From Affinibrenneria salicis (GTDB taxonomy: Bacteria; Pseudomonadota; Gammaproteobacteria; Enterobacterales; Enterobacteriaceae), in the NCBI RefSeq assembly GCF_008710095.1, contig NZ_VYKJ01000004.1, positions 124,001 to 188,000 on the forward strand: a DNA stretch of 64,000 bases, read 5' to 3'. The notes under the pieces were generated by a model. That model searched no databases, was not told the origin of the DNA, and saw only the letters and a program-made list of their open reading frames with translations. The translations under genes were made by a program, and so were the position numbers. This document shows positions 25,842 to 35,012 of this stretch, piece after piece. Within the stretch, counting starts at the first letter, position 1; each line of letters begins with the position of its first letter.

Positions 25842-26219
25842 CTAAATATCTGTTCTAAACCATATCGCCCACAGCATAAAAATTCCGCCAATAATAAAAA
25901 ACATTTTATATAGACCTTTACCCGGGCCAGTAAAGAACTGCGAAAGCGCAGCAAAAAAATTAATCATGACAATCAATGCTACGACCATATAAATTTTCAG
26001 AAAAAACTTTACCGTTTCCAGTAAGTGAGGTTTATGTGAGATCGGCAACCAACCTATAGTCGTCAATCCCGCCAAAAATAGATAGAGCAACACATGCATG
26101 AGCAGCAATATTGCGAAATGTTTAGCCACGGTCTTAAAGGGATTCTTTAATGTGATGTGATAGAAGTAAGCCAGTAACAGACCCGTCGATACTATCCACA
26201 TCAATGTATTCCACACCAT
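25842..26219 (-). CDS. Hypothetical membrane protein (asnT island)
   Basis: 125 aa if started at ATG 26219; the ORF opens 26 codons earlier at 26297 with a charged leader that is unlikely to be coding. Four hydrophobic segments are visible (WNTLMWIVSTGLLLAYFY, FAILLLMHVLLYLFLAGLTT, YMVVALIVMINFFAAL, MFFIIGGIFMLWAIWF), which suggests a small four-helix inner-membrane protein. I do not recognise the family. AT-richer than the core genes and located in the asnT island. Confidence 0.6.
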   Translation of the reverse strand: MVWNTLMWIVSTGLLLAYFYHITLKNPFKTVAKHFAILLLMHVLLYLFLAGLTTIGWLPISHKPHLLETVKFFLKIYMVVALIVMINFFAALSQFFTGPGKGLYKMFFIIGGIFMLWAIWFRTDI

Positions 26220-26297
26220 AATTCTGCCCGTTGTTAAATTAATAAATGATCTGCCGATGAAATTATTTTCACTTGATCTCCGCCGCTGTACCATCAT

Positions 26298-26466
26298 TCG
26301 GGTAGTCAGATAACCCAGGTTGAATGCGTACGGCGACTATTGTAAAACACTTCGCTTTAAACAACTTCTCATATTTATGCTCCACTTCGCATCACGCATC
26401 ATGCGGGGCCAGTACTGGTGGGATGTCATGTCCTGCAAGTGTAGCGCTATTACCCGAAGCTATTTA
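26298..26466. other. Non-coding DNA between the island membrane protein and the next repeat copy
   Basis: Together with the repeat at 26467-26650 and the MerR promoter it forms a 547-bp gap without a supported gene. A small ORF at 26320-26568 lacks a ribosome site and runs into the repeat. Confidence 0.5.
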
Positions 26467-26650
26467 GCCGTCATACTTCAGGTTGCGCATGCGTTGTTTT
26501 CCTGTCCGCTTTTTCTCCGTGCATTTCCCTGTTGGAGGGGCGGAGAAAAAGCGTTGCAAGACTTATAAACAAACCTCCGCCGTAAAGGGGCCGGGCGTCG
26601 CGTGGTTAAAAACGATAACGCGTTGTCTCGCAACACGAATTATTCGACGA
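26467..26650 (+). repeat. Dispersed intergenic repeat with strong internal hairpin
   Basis: Left end CCGTCATACTTCAGGTTGCG, right end AAAAACGATAACGCGTTGTC and ACGAATTATTCG. Inside it, CGCTTTTTCTCCG (26507-26519) pairs perfectly with CGGAGAAAAAGCG (26541-26553). Confidence 0.7.
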
Positions 26651-26729
26651 TTAAGCGGATATGGTTTTTGTCGACGGTTTTTGTGCCTATTCGGTCAGCG
26701 AAAAACCATTCATACTGATTAAAAAATGA

Positions 26730-26752
26730 TTGACTTAGAGCGCACTCTAACC
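26730..26752. promoter_or_regulatory. MerR-type promoter/operator
   Basis: TTGACTTAGAGCGCACTCTAA combines a -35 TTGACT with the perfect dyad TTAGAG-CGCA-CTCTAA (26735-26750), 16 bp upstream of the merR-type gene. MerR-family sites of the form TTGACTTAGAGTGCACTCTAA are well known, so autoregulation is likely. Confidence 0.7.
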
Positions 26753-26766
26753 GCCAGGATGATGTC

Positions 26767-27222
26767 ATGAAATCCAATCTGACCATTAGTGACGTAGTGA
26801 AGCGAACGGGGCTTACGGCCTATACGCTCCGCTACTATGAGCGTATCGGGCTGATCGCGCCGGTGCCCCGGGCCGCGGGAGGGCAGCGGCGCTATGCGGC
26901 ATCGGACATGGCCTGGATTGAATTTCTGTTGCGATTGCGAACGACCGGCATGCCGGTCGGTAAGATGCAGGCGTTCGCGAAACTGCGCGGCGCAGGGGAT
27001 TCAACCGTAGCGGAACGTCGCCGGATGCTGGAAGCCCATTTGGCCGATGTGCTGGCGGAGATAGCGTCGTTGCGGCAATCAGTCGCTGCTTTACAAGATA
27101 AGGTTGACTATTACCGCACATTCGAACAGTCCCTCGCGCCCGATTCACTGGCTGATGAAGGAGAACACGATGAATGTCAATCGCCGCCAACGCGGAAACG
27201 AAAAACTGCGCGAGGTCGCTGA
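26767..27222 (+). CDS. MerR-family transcriptional regulator
   Basis: 151 aa. N-terminal MerR helix-turn-helix and wing (ISDVVKRTGLTAYTLRYYERIGLI, GGQRRYAASDMAWIEFL) and a long dimerisation helix (about residues 80-120). There is no Cys pair for metal binding except one C-terminal Cys, so this is more like the small-molecule or aldehyde-responsive branch (YhdM/AdhR-like). Its 3' end overlaps the next gene by 53 bp, pointing to one transcript with the exported protein that follows. Confidence 0.9.
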   Translation: MKSNLTISDVVKRTGLTAYTLRYYERIGLIAPVPRAAGGQRRYAASDMAWIEFLLRLRTTGMPVGKMQAFAKLRGAGDSTVAERRRMLEAHLADVLAEIASLRQSVAALQDKVDYYRTFEQSLAPDSLADEGEHDECQSPPTRKRKTARGR

Positions 27223-28021
27223 TCGCGACCGCCTGCGTCCATTCTCCAGCTCGTGGATGGCCTGGTTGTTTATGCTGTCCATCATTCATCCGGCTATCGC
27301 GGCGGAAACGGCTTATCAGGGGTTTCAGTCGCCAACCGGGATCGTCGAGGTCGCTGACGTGGGCATCTATGTTACCGACTGGTCGGCCAATACGGTGACG
27401 CGTATTGATACGCAGGGCCGACGGTCCGTTATCGTAAAAGATCTGCCTGCCGCCGCGGGATTAGCTATAGATGATATGGGCTCGTTATTCATTACCTCGT
27501 ATTCGGCAGACTACATCCTGCGCATCGATCCGGATGGCGCTACCCGGCGTATTTCCGGCAATTTGTCGACCCCGACCGGCATAGCCTTTGCCCATGACGG
27601 ACGGTTGCTGGTGGCAAATCGTGGTTCAGGCGAGGTCATCTCTCTGGACGTCTCGTCGGGACAGGTGAAAAAAGTAGCGGATTCCTTATCGCTGCCGGTC
27701 GGCGTGGTGGAAATGGCGGATGGCAGTATCGTCGTCTCCCAATACGGCGGACGAGTAACCCGGATTATGCGCAATGGATCACAACAGGAAATAGGCCGCG
27801 ATTTCACTCGTCCCGGCGTCGGCATCCTTGCTGACGGTCCGGACGCCGTCCTGATCGTTGACAACGGCGCCGGTGTCTTACGGAGAGTATCGTTCGATGG
27901 AACATCATCTGTCGTAGCCGACAATCTCTCAGGAAACGCGGTTGCTCTCGGGCGGGGAGTTAATGGCGACGTGCTGATTGGCTGCTGGGGGAGCGGTATT
28001 ATCTATCGCATCCAGCCTTGA
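27170..28021 (+). CDS. Exported SMP-30/NHL-type beta-propeller protein
   Basis: 283 aa from ATG 27170 after GAAGGAGAAC; an ATG at 27104 would lie deep in the MerR gene. A long basic n-region then a hydrophobic core end in HPAIAAETAYQ, a signal-peptidase-I type site near residue 46. The mature part has repeated propeller strands (SPTGIVEVADVGIYVTDWSA, GLAIDDMGSLFITSYS, GIAFAHDGRLLVANRGSGEV, VGVVEMADGSIVVSQYGG), as in SMP-30/gluconolactonase and Vgb-like lyases. Periplasmic lactonase or binding function is possible; the substrate is unknown. Confidence 0.75.
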   Translation: MNVNRRQRGNEKLREVADRDRLRPFSSSWMAWLFMLSIIHPAIAAETAYQGFQSPTGIVEVADVGIYVTDWSANTVTRIDTQGRRSVIVKDLPAAAGLAIDDMGSLFITSYSADYILRIDPDGATRRISGNLSTPTGIAFAHDGRLLVANRGSGEVISLDVSSGQVKKVADSLSLPVGVVEMADGSIVVSQYGGRVTRIMRNGSQQEIGRDFTRPGVGILADGPDAVLIVDNGAGVLRRVSFDGTSSVVADNLSGNAVALGRGVNGDVLIGCWGSGIIYRIQP

Positions 28022-28634
<613 letters not shown>

Positions 28635-30041
28635 TTATTTCAACGCTCGCTGCAGGATCGGCATTAGCTGCGGATCGGCGCATTGCGCCACGTTAAAACG
28701 CATAAAGCCTGCGGCGGACCGGGAGGCGCTGAATACATTTCCCGGCGCCAGCACTACATTTTCTTCCAGCGCGGCGCGCGCGACGTCGGCGGAGTCGCAG
28801 CCTTGCGGCAGCCGGCACCAGAGATAAAAGCCGCCGCGCGGCATCAGCCATGGCTCAATGCCGATGCGTCGCAGCCGCTCTGCGGTTTCGCGCCGCGTCC
28901 GCACCAGCCGGCCGCGCAGCTCTTCCATATGTTTGCGATAGCCGCCGCCGGCCAAAATATGCGCGATGATCTCTGACGCCAGCGGATTAGGGCCGCCGAA
29001 ATTGGTCGCGACCTGCAGATCGACCAAATCCGCCACCCAGTCCGCCCGGGCGGCGATATAGCCGCAGCGTACGGAAGCGGAGATTGTTTTGGAAAAGCTG
29101 CCGATGCGGATAACGCGCTCCAGCCCGTCGAGCGCGGCCAGCCGCACCGAAGGTTCCGGTTCAAAATCGGCGAAGATGTCGTCTTCGATAATGGTGAGAT
29201 CAAAGGTCGACGCGATTTTCAACAGACGATACGCCGTTTGCGGCGCGAGGGTGGCCCCCGTGGGGTTATGCAGCGCCGAATTGGTGATATAGATACGCGG
29301 GCGATCGGCGGCGAGGATGGCCTCAAAGCGCGCAATATCCGGTCCCGTGGGCGTATAGGGCACGCTGACGATGTTTACCTGGTGCGCGCGCAGCAGGGCG
29401 CGAAAATTGAAATAACACGGATCGTCGACCAGCACGGTATCGCCGGGACGCAGCAGGAAACGGCAGACCAGGTCGATCGCCTGGGTGCCGGAGGCGGTCA
29501 GCAACAGCTGGTCGGCGGACAGTTCCAGTCCCTGTTCGGCGCCACGCGCGATAAGTATGCGGCGCAAAGCAGGGGATCCATGAGCAACGCCGTAGTCGGT
29601 CAGCTGACTTTCGCCGCTTCGCGCCAGGGCGCGCAACGCGCGGCGCAGCGCGTCGAGCGGCATCCAGTCGGTCGGCAGCCAGCCGCAGCCTGGCTTCAAC
29701 ACCGCCGCATCGGCATCCAGCGACTGGCGCGATACCCAGAATGGATCGACGGCGCGATCCTGCAGCGGCCGGTCCGGCGCCAGCGCCAGCGGCGGCAGCG
29801 CCGTCGCCGCCACATAAAAACCCGAACCGCGTCTGGCCCGGATCAATCCGCCGGCCACCAGACGGTCGTAAGCCTCCACTACGGTCGAGGGCGAAACCCC
29901 CATGGCGACGGCGACGCTGCGGATCGACGGCAGACGATCGCCGGCCGTCAGCGTCCGGCTCTCGATTTTCGCGCGGATTGCCGTCATCACGTCGGTGGTC
30001 CGGGTTCCTTTTCTATAGTGATTCTGCCGTGCGTCGTTCAA
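28635..30041 (-). CDS. MocR/PdxR-like PLP-domain transcriptional regulator
   Basis: 468 aa if begun at TTG 30041; an in-frame ATG at 29984 (MTAIRAKIESRTL) is an alternative. The N-terminal GntR winged helix (LPSIRSVAVAMGVSPSTVVEAYDRLVAGGLIRARRG, split here) is followed by an aminotransferase-like domain with HNPTGATLAPQ, IIEDDIFADF and the PLP-lysine motif IGSFSKTISASVRCGY. It diverges from a DMT-family exporter, a common arrangement in which the MocR protein controls the exporter. The direct repeats GTGTATCT at 30043 and 30089 in the shared promoter are candidate sites. Confidence 0.9.
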   Translation of the reverse strand: MNDARQNHYRKGTRTTDVMTAIRAKIESRTLTAGDRLPSIRSVAVAMGVSPSTVVEAYDRLVAGGLIRARRGSGFYVAATALPPLALAPDRPLQDRAVDPFWVSRQSLDADAAVLKPGCGWLPTDWMPLDALRRALRALARSGESQLTDYGVAHGSPALRRILIARGAEQGLELSADQLLLTASGTQAIDLVCRFLLRPGDTVLVDDPCYFNFRALLRAHQVNIVSVPYTPTGPDIARFEAILAADRPRIYITNSALHNPTGATLAPQTAYRLLKIASTFDLTIIEDDIFADFEPEPSVRLAALDGLERVIRIGSFSKTISASVRCGYIAARADWVADLVDLQVATNFGGPNPLASEIIAHILAGGGYRKHMEELRGRLVRTRRETAERLRRIGIEPWLMPRGGFYLWCRLPQGCDSADVARAALEENVVLAPGNVFSASRSAAGFMRFNVAQCADPQLMPILQRALK

Positions 30042-30150
30042 GGTGTATCTCTATCTTTATCCATACAGTTTGGCGAAATTGTACCGATGTGTATCTGCTC
30101 CGGCAACGCCGGTTTCGCTATCATTCAGACTTTGTCGATAGCGGAATGGA

Positions 30151-31020
30151 ATGGGTTACGTGAAAAGATCGCTTGAAGGGTGGGGCAATGGGTTGGCGGG
30201 CGTGATTATTTTCAGCGGTTCGCTGCCGGCGACGCGCGTCGCCGTCGCCGGTTTTTCGCCGTTGTTCCTGACGTCAGCCCGCGGGCTTATCGCGGCGTCG
30301 ATCGGCGCCGCGCTGCTGTTGCTATTGCGCCAGGAGCGTCCTGAACGCAAAGACGCATTGCCGCTGGCGATCGTCGCGCTGGGCGTTGTGATCGGTTTTC
30401 CCCTGCTGACGGCGCTGGCGCTGCAGCATATCACCTCCGCTCATTCGATCGTCTTCCTCGGCCTTCTGCCGCTGGCGACGGCCCTGTTCGGCGTTTTGCG
30501 CACGGACGAGCGGCCGCAGTGGCCTTTCTGGCTGTTTTCCTGTCTCGGCAGCGTGACGGTCGCGGCTTTCGCGCTGTCCGGCGGCGGAATGGCATCGCTG
30601 AACGGCGATCTGCTGATGCTGGCTGCGGTTATCCTGTGCGGCCTGGGTTATGCCGAAGGCGCGCAATTGTCCCGCCGGCTTGGCGGCTGGCAGGTTATCT
30701 CGTGGGCGTTGCTGCTGGCCGCGCCGTTAATGCTGCCGGTAACGATGGCGACGTTGCCGTCTTCATGGCGGAGCATCGGCGCGTCGGCCTGGTTTGGGCT
30801 CGGTTATGTTTCGATCTTCAGCATGCTGATCGGCTTTGTTTTCTGGTATCGGGGACTGGCGCTCGGCGGCATCGCCGGCGTGAGCCAACTGCAGCTGCTG
30901 CAGCCGTTTTTCGGCCTTATGCTGGCCGGCTGGCTGCTGCGTGAGCCCGTAGCCTGGACCATGGTCGTCTCGACATGTCTGGTTATCCTGTGCGTCGCCT
31001 TCGCCCGCCGTTTTGCCTGA
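30151..31020 (+). CDS. EamA/DMT-family transporter
   Basis: 289 aa with ten predicted membrane helices in two EamA repeats (about residues 10-140 and 150-287; second-repeat motif GLGYVSIFSMLIGFVFWYRG and GVSQLQLLQPFFGLMLAGWL). Drug/metabolite superfamily proteins usually export amino acids or related metabolites. The divergent MocR gene implies control by a PLP-linked amino compound. The exported substrate is unknown. Convergent with the ABC transporter cluster, with only 26 bp between the stops. Confidence 0.88.
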   Translation: MGYVKRSLEGWGNGLAGVIIFSGSLPATRVAVAGFSPLFLTSARGLIAASIGAALLLLLRQERPERKDALPLAIVALGVVIGFPLLTALALQHITSAHSIVFLGLLPLATALFGVLRTDERPQWPFWLFSCLGSVTVAAFALSGGGMASLNGDLLMLAAVILCGLGYAEGAQLSRRLGGWQVISWALLLAAPLMLPVTMATLPSSWRSIGASAWFGLGYVSIFSMLIGFVFWYRGLALGGIAGVSQLQLLQPFFGLMLAGWLLREPVAWTMVVSTCLVILCVAFARRFA

Positions 31021-31046
31021 GGCCGTATTACCGCCGCCGCGCAAGG

Positions 31047-31799
31047 CTAAATTTGGGGAATGTAGTCGTTACTCTGCGCGAAGAGAAACTGCCGGGTTCT
31101 TTCATGTACAGGATGAGCGAACAGATCCCGCGGATGACCCTGTTCCACAATTTCACCGTTCTCCATAAAAATAACGTGGTCTGACACCTCTTTGGCGAAA
31201 TCCAGTTCATGAGTCACAATGATCATTGTCGCGCCTTCTTTTGCAATGGATTTTATGACCGTCAGGACCTCATTCACCAGTTCAGGATCCAGTGATGAGG
31301 TCGGTTCATCAAACAGGATGACGCTGGGGTTTAATGCCAGTGCTCTGGCGATGCCAACGCGCTGTTGCTGCCCGCCGGAGAGCTGCATCGGGTAATAGTC
31401 CTCTTTACCCTTGAGCCCAACTTTTTCTAATATGGCTAATGCGATGTTATTCGCGTTCTTTTTGGAGTGTTTATGAACGACGATCAGGCCTTCGGTGACG
31501 TTCTGTAATACCGTTCTGTGTCTGAAAAGATTATGCTGCTGAAAAACCATTCCGGTCTTTTGCCTTAACGCAAGGATATCTTTCTTGTTTGCGCCAGGGA
31601 AGTTCAGGGTGATATTGTCGATGGCGACAATACCCGTTTGCGGTTTTTCCAGAATATTAACGCAGCGCAGCAGGGTGGTTTTCCCTGAACCGCTCGGCCC
31701 GATGATACTGACGACCGTGCCTTTAGCCACCCTGATGGATACGCCTTTCAGAATAATATTTTCACCGTAAGATTTGTGAATATCAGTTAGTTCAATCAT
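31047..31799 (-). CDS. Amino-acid-type ABC transporter ATP-binding protein
   Basis: 250 aa from ATG 31799, which overlaps the permease stop by 2 bp; the longer ORF upstream is permease sequence. Walker [15 protein letters not shown]-loop FQQHNLF, signature [15 protein letters not shown], Walker [15 protein letters not shown] and His of VTHELDFA are all intact. It is closest to the GlnQ/HisP/ArtP polar-amino-acid group. Last gene of a six-gene minus-strand cluster with a CoA ligase and a crotonase. It is predicted to power uptake of a small zwitterionic or carboxylated compound. Confidence 0.92.
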   Translation of the reverse strand: MIELTDIHKSYGENIILKGVSIRVAKGTVVSIIGPSGSGKTTLLRCVNILEKPQTGIVAIDNITLNFPGANKKDILALRQKTGMVFQQHNLFRHRTVLQNVTEGLIVVHKHSKKNANNIALAILEKVGLKGKEDYYPMQLSGGQQQRVGIARALALNPSVILFDEPTSSLDPELVNEVLTVIKSIAKEGATMIIVTHELDFAKEVSDHVIFMENGEIVEQGHPRDLFAHPVHERTRQFLFAQSNDYIPQI

Positions 31800-32507
31800 G
31801 ACAGACCCCGATGAAATTTTGCTGTTAACTTGCGATCCAGCGCTGAAGACAATACTTCTATCAACATGGTTATGCACCAGTAAATAATGGCCGCGCCAAT
31901 AAATGCTTCAACGAATTGGTAGGTGGTGGACGCGACAAGATTTGTTTTCCCTGTGATTTCAACAACGGAAATCCAGTATGCGATCGAGCTGGCGTGCAGA
32001 ATATTGATGGCTTTTGAACTTAAATTTTTAATGGTATACAGTATTGCCTGTGGAAATAATACTCTGCACATGATTTGAAACTGCGTCATCCCCAGCGATG
32101 CCGCGGCATCATATTCACCGGGAGAAATGGCTTTTATGCCGGATCTCAATATTTCTGAAAAAAAAGCCGATGTGCTTATCGACAGACCGGCGATCACCAA
32201 TAACGGCAGTGGGATAATATTGGCTTTAAACGGTAATGAAAAGTAGTTTGTCACCGCATCAAAAATATGAGGGAAACCATAAAAAAAACAGAAAGATATG
32301 CAACACCATCGGCGTGCCTCTAAAAAATGAGACATAAAGCTTGATGCATGGGCTTAATATCGGGATATTAAAGTAGTTAACGTAAACAATGAACAGGGAA
32401 AGGAAAAAACCAATAAATATCGATGTCGCGGTTATAAATAATGTCATTGGAACCGCTGGCAAAACTTCGATAATCGTCTCAAAGATGAATGAGATATCTA
32501 TAATCAT
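31796..32507 (-). pseudogene. ABC permease (HisM/GlnP type) split by a frameshift in an A8 run
   Basis: The N-terminal frame (from ATG 32507) reads MIIDISFIFETIIEVLPAVP through FFRGTPMVLHIFLFF and then runs to a stop at 32259. The downstream frame continues YGFPHIFDAVTNYFSLPF, then ILRSGIKAISPGEYDAAASLG, the EAA motif that contacts the ATPase, to the stop at 31796. Seven rather than eight T on the coding strand would restore one reading frame of about 236 residues. The break lies at 32281-32288. It may be a real mutation, phase variation, or a sequencing error in the homopolymer; the other cluster genes look intact. Confidence 0.85.
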
Positions 32508-32532
32508 ATGTCCTCAACAGAATAATGCAATT

Positions 32533-33216
32533 TTATTTATTGAGCGTGAATTTTTTTTCGATTACTTTAAAAATATTCTCCATGAACAAACACAGAAGAA
32601 AATAGATAATCGATATGGCCACAAAAACCTCAAACGAACGCATGGTCTGTGCGCTCAGCGTTATTCCCCTGCCCATAATATCCATGATGCCGACGGTAAA
32701 CGCCAACGAGGTACTTTTCAGTGATAACAGAAAAATGTTCCCCATATCGGGAATCGCCAGCATCATCGCCTGCGGCATCATAACTCTGGAAAAAACCTGA
32801 TGCTCCTTCATGCCAATAGAATAGGCCGCTTCAATCTGACTGCGCTCGACGTTATTTAATGCGGAACGGAAAATTTCACAGAAATTCGCAGACAGATATA
32901 GACCAATTGCCACAATAACGAAATATAACTCTGGCGTTTTATTAATATCAATCCCAATTCTGGCTAAGATTGTAGGTAATAAATAGTAGATCAGAATTAA
33001 CTGAACAAGTACTGGCGTTCCTCGCGCATAGGATACAAAAATAACAGTTGCGGTGTTTAAGATAAAAATACGATAGGTTCTTATTACCGCAAGCATTAAA
33101 CCGAGCAGGGCGCCCATCACTGTACTGTAAATAAAGATGGTTAGCGTTACCGGTAAATACTCTGACACAATCGGCAACGCCTGCCAGACAAGATGATAAT
33201 CAAACCAGTTTTTCAT
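32533..33216 (-). CDS. ABC permease of polar amino acid type
   Basis: 227 aa, complete. Five or so membrane helices with a HisQ/HisM-type domain (YARGTPVLVQLILIYYLLP) and the EAA loop IFRSALNNVERSQIEAAYSIGMKEHQ, which docks on the ATP-binding subunit. It pairs with the frameshifted permease downstream to form the membrane channel. 25 bp separate the two permease genes. Confidence 0.9.
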   Translation of the reverse strand: MKNWFDYHLVWQALPIVSEYLPVTLTIFIYSTVMGALLGLMLAVIRTYRIFILNTATVIFVSYARGTPVLVQLILIYYLLPTILARIGIDINKTPELYFVIVAIGLYLSANFCEIFRSALNNVERSQIEAAYSIGMKEHQVFSRVMMPQAMMLAIPDMGNIFLLSLKSTSLAFTVGIMDIMGRGITLSAQTMRSFEVFVAISIIYFLLCLFMENIFKVIEKKFTLNK

Positions 33217-33401
33217 TATAATTCCGTACGCTTATGGGTTCTTTGACTGTCTCTGGGGCCGGGCGGTTTCTGCAAGAAAACCGTTTTCCGGCAGCCTGGC
33301 CTTATCCCCGCCATTGCGTTAAATAAACCTCCGCCGATCGTCTTATTCACCGTTCTGCGACAAACTGTCGGACATCTCTGCCTGCGGAGTTGCGAGCGTG
33401 T

Positions 33402-34199
33402 TTACAATTTAAGCGGTTGAGTAAAATCAGCGCCAAACCACTCATTGCTTAATTTTTCCAGCGTGCCGTCATTTTTTATTTCGATAATGGCTTTGTCCAG
33501 ACTGTCTCTCAATGCCACATCGCTTTTCTGAAGCAACAGATGCGCCCCGGGATCGCCCGGCCGCACGTTGGTGGGAAGATAACCCTGACCTACGGTTTTT
33601 AGATGTTGCTCTCTGTACTTATTGAATAAACTTACCTGATGTTCCGGTAAGAAAAGCGCATCGACTCGCTGAGCGTTTAATAACCCCACCATTTCAGTGT
33701 TCGATTTAGACGGAAAGACCTCTACTTCTAACGCATTTTTACTGATATTATCCGCCAGTATTTTAGCCTGAACGCCGGTTCCCAGAACGGCGATTTTTTT
33801 GCCATGCAGACCGCGCAGGTCATTTATTGCGTTATTGTCGGCCGGCACAACTATCTTGAACGGTGTTTGATAGAAGACCTCATTGGTATACAGAAACTGT
33901 TTTTCCCTTTCCGGTGAACGCCATATATTGCTATTAATAATCTGAACTTTTCTGCCTGAGAGCGAAACAAAAAGAGATGCGAAATCCATGGCCTTATATT
34001 CAAATTTAACGCCCGGAATTCGTTTGTCTATCTCTCTTAATACTTCGACCTCAAACCCCGTTAGTTTGCCATTCTCGTCAATATAGCTTAATCCCGGGTT
34101 CTCTCCCTGGGTCCCGACAAATACCGTTTTTTCCTCTGCCGCATAAACGGATAAACTAAGCAGTAATACGTTTAATGCGATTATGATCTTTTTTTTCAT
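33402..34199 (-). CDS. Periplasmic amino-acid-type substrate-binding protein
   Basis: 265 aa from ATG 34199 (an ATG four codons upstream is possible). Signal peptide KKKIIIALNVLLLSLSVYA then AEEKT. SBP family 3 features: GLSYIDENGKLTGFEVEVLREI, an Asp/Arg-containing pocket region (INSNIWRSPEREKQFLYTNE), and a hinge. The arginine that usually grips the ligand carboxylate in this family appears to be in the IWRSPER segment. The ligand cannot be assigned. Position between the crotonase and the permeases suggests that it binds the compound activated by the ligase. Confidence 0.88.
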   Translation of the reverse strand: MKKKIIIALNVLLLSLSVYAAEEKTVFVGTQGENPGLSYIDENGKLTGFEVEVLREIDKRIPGVKFEYKAMDFASLFVSLSGRKVQIINSNIWRSPEREKQFLYTNEVFYQTPFKIVVPADNNAINDLRGLHGKKIAVLGTGVQAKILADNISKNALEVEVFPSKSNTEMVGLLNAQRVDALFLPEHQVSLFNKYREQHLKTVGQGYLPTNVRPGDPGAHLLLQKSDVALRDSLDKAIIEIKNDGTLEKLSNEWFGADFTQPLKL

Positions 34200-34283
34200 A
34201 TCTGGCCCCATTGGTTAAAACTATCTATCATTTTGATAAATAAATAATATTTAATGTTTTTTTGGCATCGTTGCGCAATGATG

Positions 34284-35012
34284 TTAAAAATTTGGCGTTC
34301 TCTTTGAGATAAAGGCGTCAATGCCTTCGTCAAAATCGGGTGAGTTGATGACATGCTCAATTTGAGCGCGATAACTTGCCGATATTTCTGAAGGACCTTT
34401 GGGGATCGTTTTCCCAACGTAATCTTTCAGCGTCTGAAGCACTACAGGCGAATTTTTGGCGATTTTTTCCGCCCAGGCATAGGCGGTATTAAGATGCTCT
34501 CCCTGAGGCGTTACTTTATTAATTAACCCGGCCTCATAGGCGCGCTGTGCGGAAATCGACTCGCCGATGAATAATAGCTCCATCGCGATTTTGTGCGGAA
34601 TTCTTGCCGCTAACGAGGCAATCAGACCGCCGGTGAAGCCAATTTTTGCCTCAGGGTAGGAAAACGTACTCTGTTCAGTCGCAATGGCTAAGTCCGCCAT
34701 CTGTACCAGCACTAAGCCGCCGCCCACCACTAACCCGGATATTGCGGCGATAATGGGCTTGTTGACGTCGATGCCGACGCCCGGCACGGCTCGCCACAGA
34801 TCGTGCGGTATATCTTTTAAATTAGCTCCCGCGGTAAATGCCGCTTCGCCCTCGCCGGTTAGTACCGCAACCCGGTCTTCGCTATTGTTGAACCGACTCC
34901 ACGCGGCATTGAGCTTGTGGACTATTTCATGCGTAAAGATATTGTATTTTTGCGGGTTGCTTATTGTTATGGTGGCGATTTTGTTCCTGGATGAATAAAT
35001 TACGTCAGGCAC
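34284..35012 (-). CDS. Enoyl-CoA hydratase/isomerase (crotonase) family protein with one catalytic Glu missing
   Basis: 242 aa with the crotonase core: oxyanion-hole segments AAFTAGANLKD and GLVVGGGLVLVQMADLAIA, and YPEAKIGF. By spacing, Glu121 equals Glu164 of rat enoyl-CoA hydratase. The Glu144 position is Val101 in GGGLV, so the two-Glu water-addition mechanism is not available. Isomerase, decarboxylase, hydrolase or lyase chemistry is more likely. The first 8 bp overlap the ligase stop, so the two are translationally coupled. It acts on a CoA thioester, probably made by that ligase. Confidence 0.88.
   Translation of the reverse strand: MPDVIYSSRNKIATITISNPQKYNIFTHEIVHKLNAAWSRFNNSEDRVAVLTGEGEAAFTAGANLKDIPHDLWRAVPGVGIDVNKPIIAAISGLVVGGGLVLVQMADLAIATEQSTFSYPEAKIGFTGGLIASLAARIPHKIAMELLFIGESISAQRAYEAGLINKVTPQGEHLNTAYAWAEKIAKNSPVVLQTLKDYVGKTIPKGPSEISASYRAQIEHVINSPDFDEGIDAFISKRTPNF

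Noticed and set aside
20786..26700. Second attachment site of an intact integrative element at asnT
   Set aside because: I looked for a repeat of the tRNA-Asn 3' end downstream and found none. The integrase is truncated, so the island is a remnant with no definable right border.
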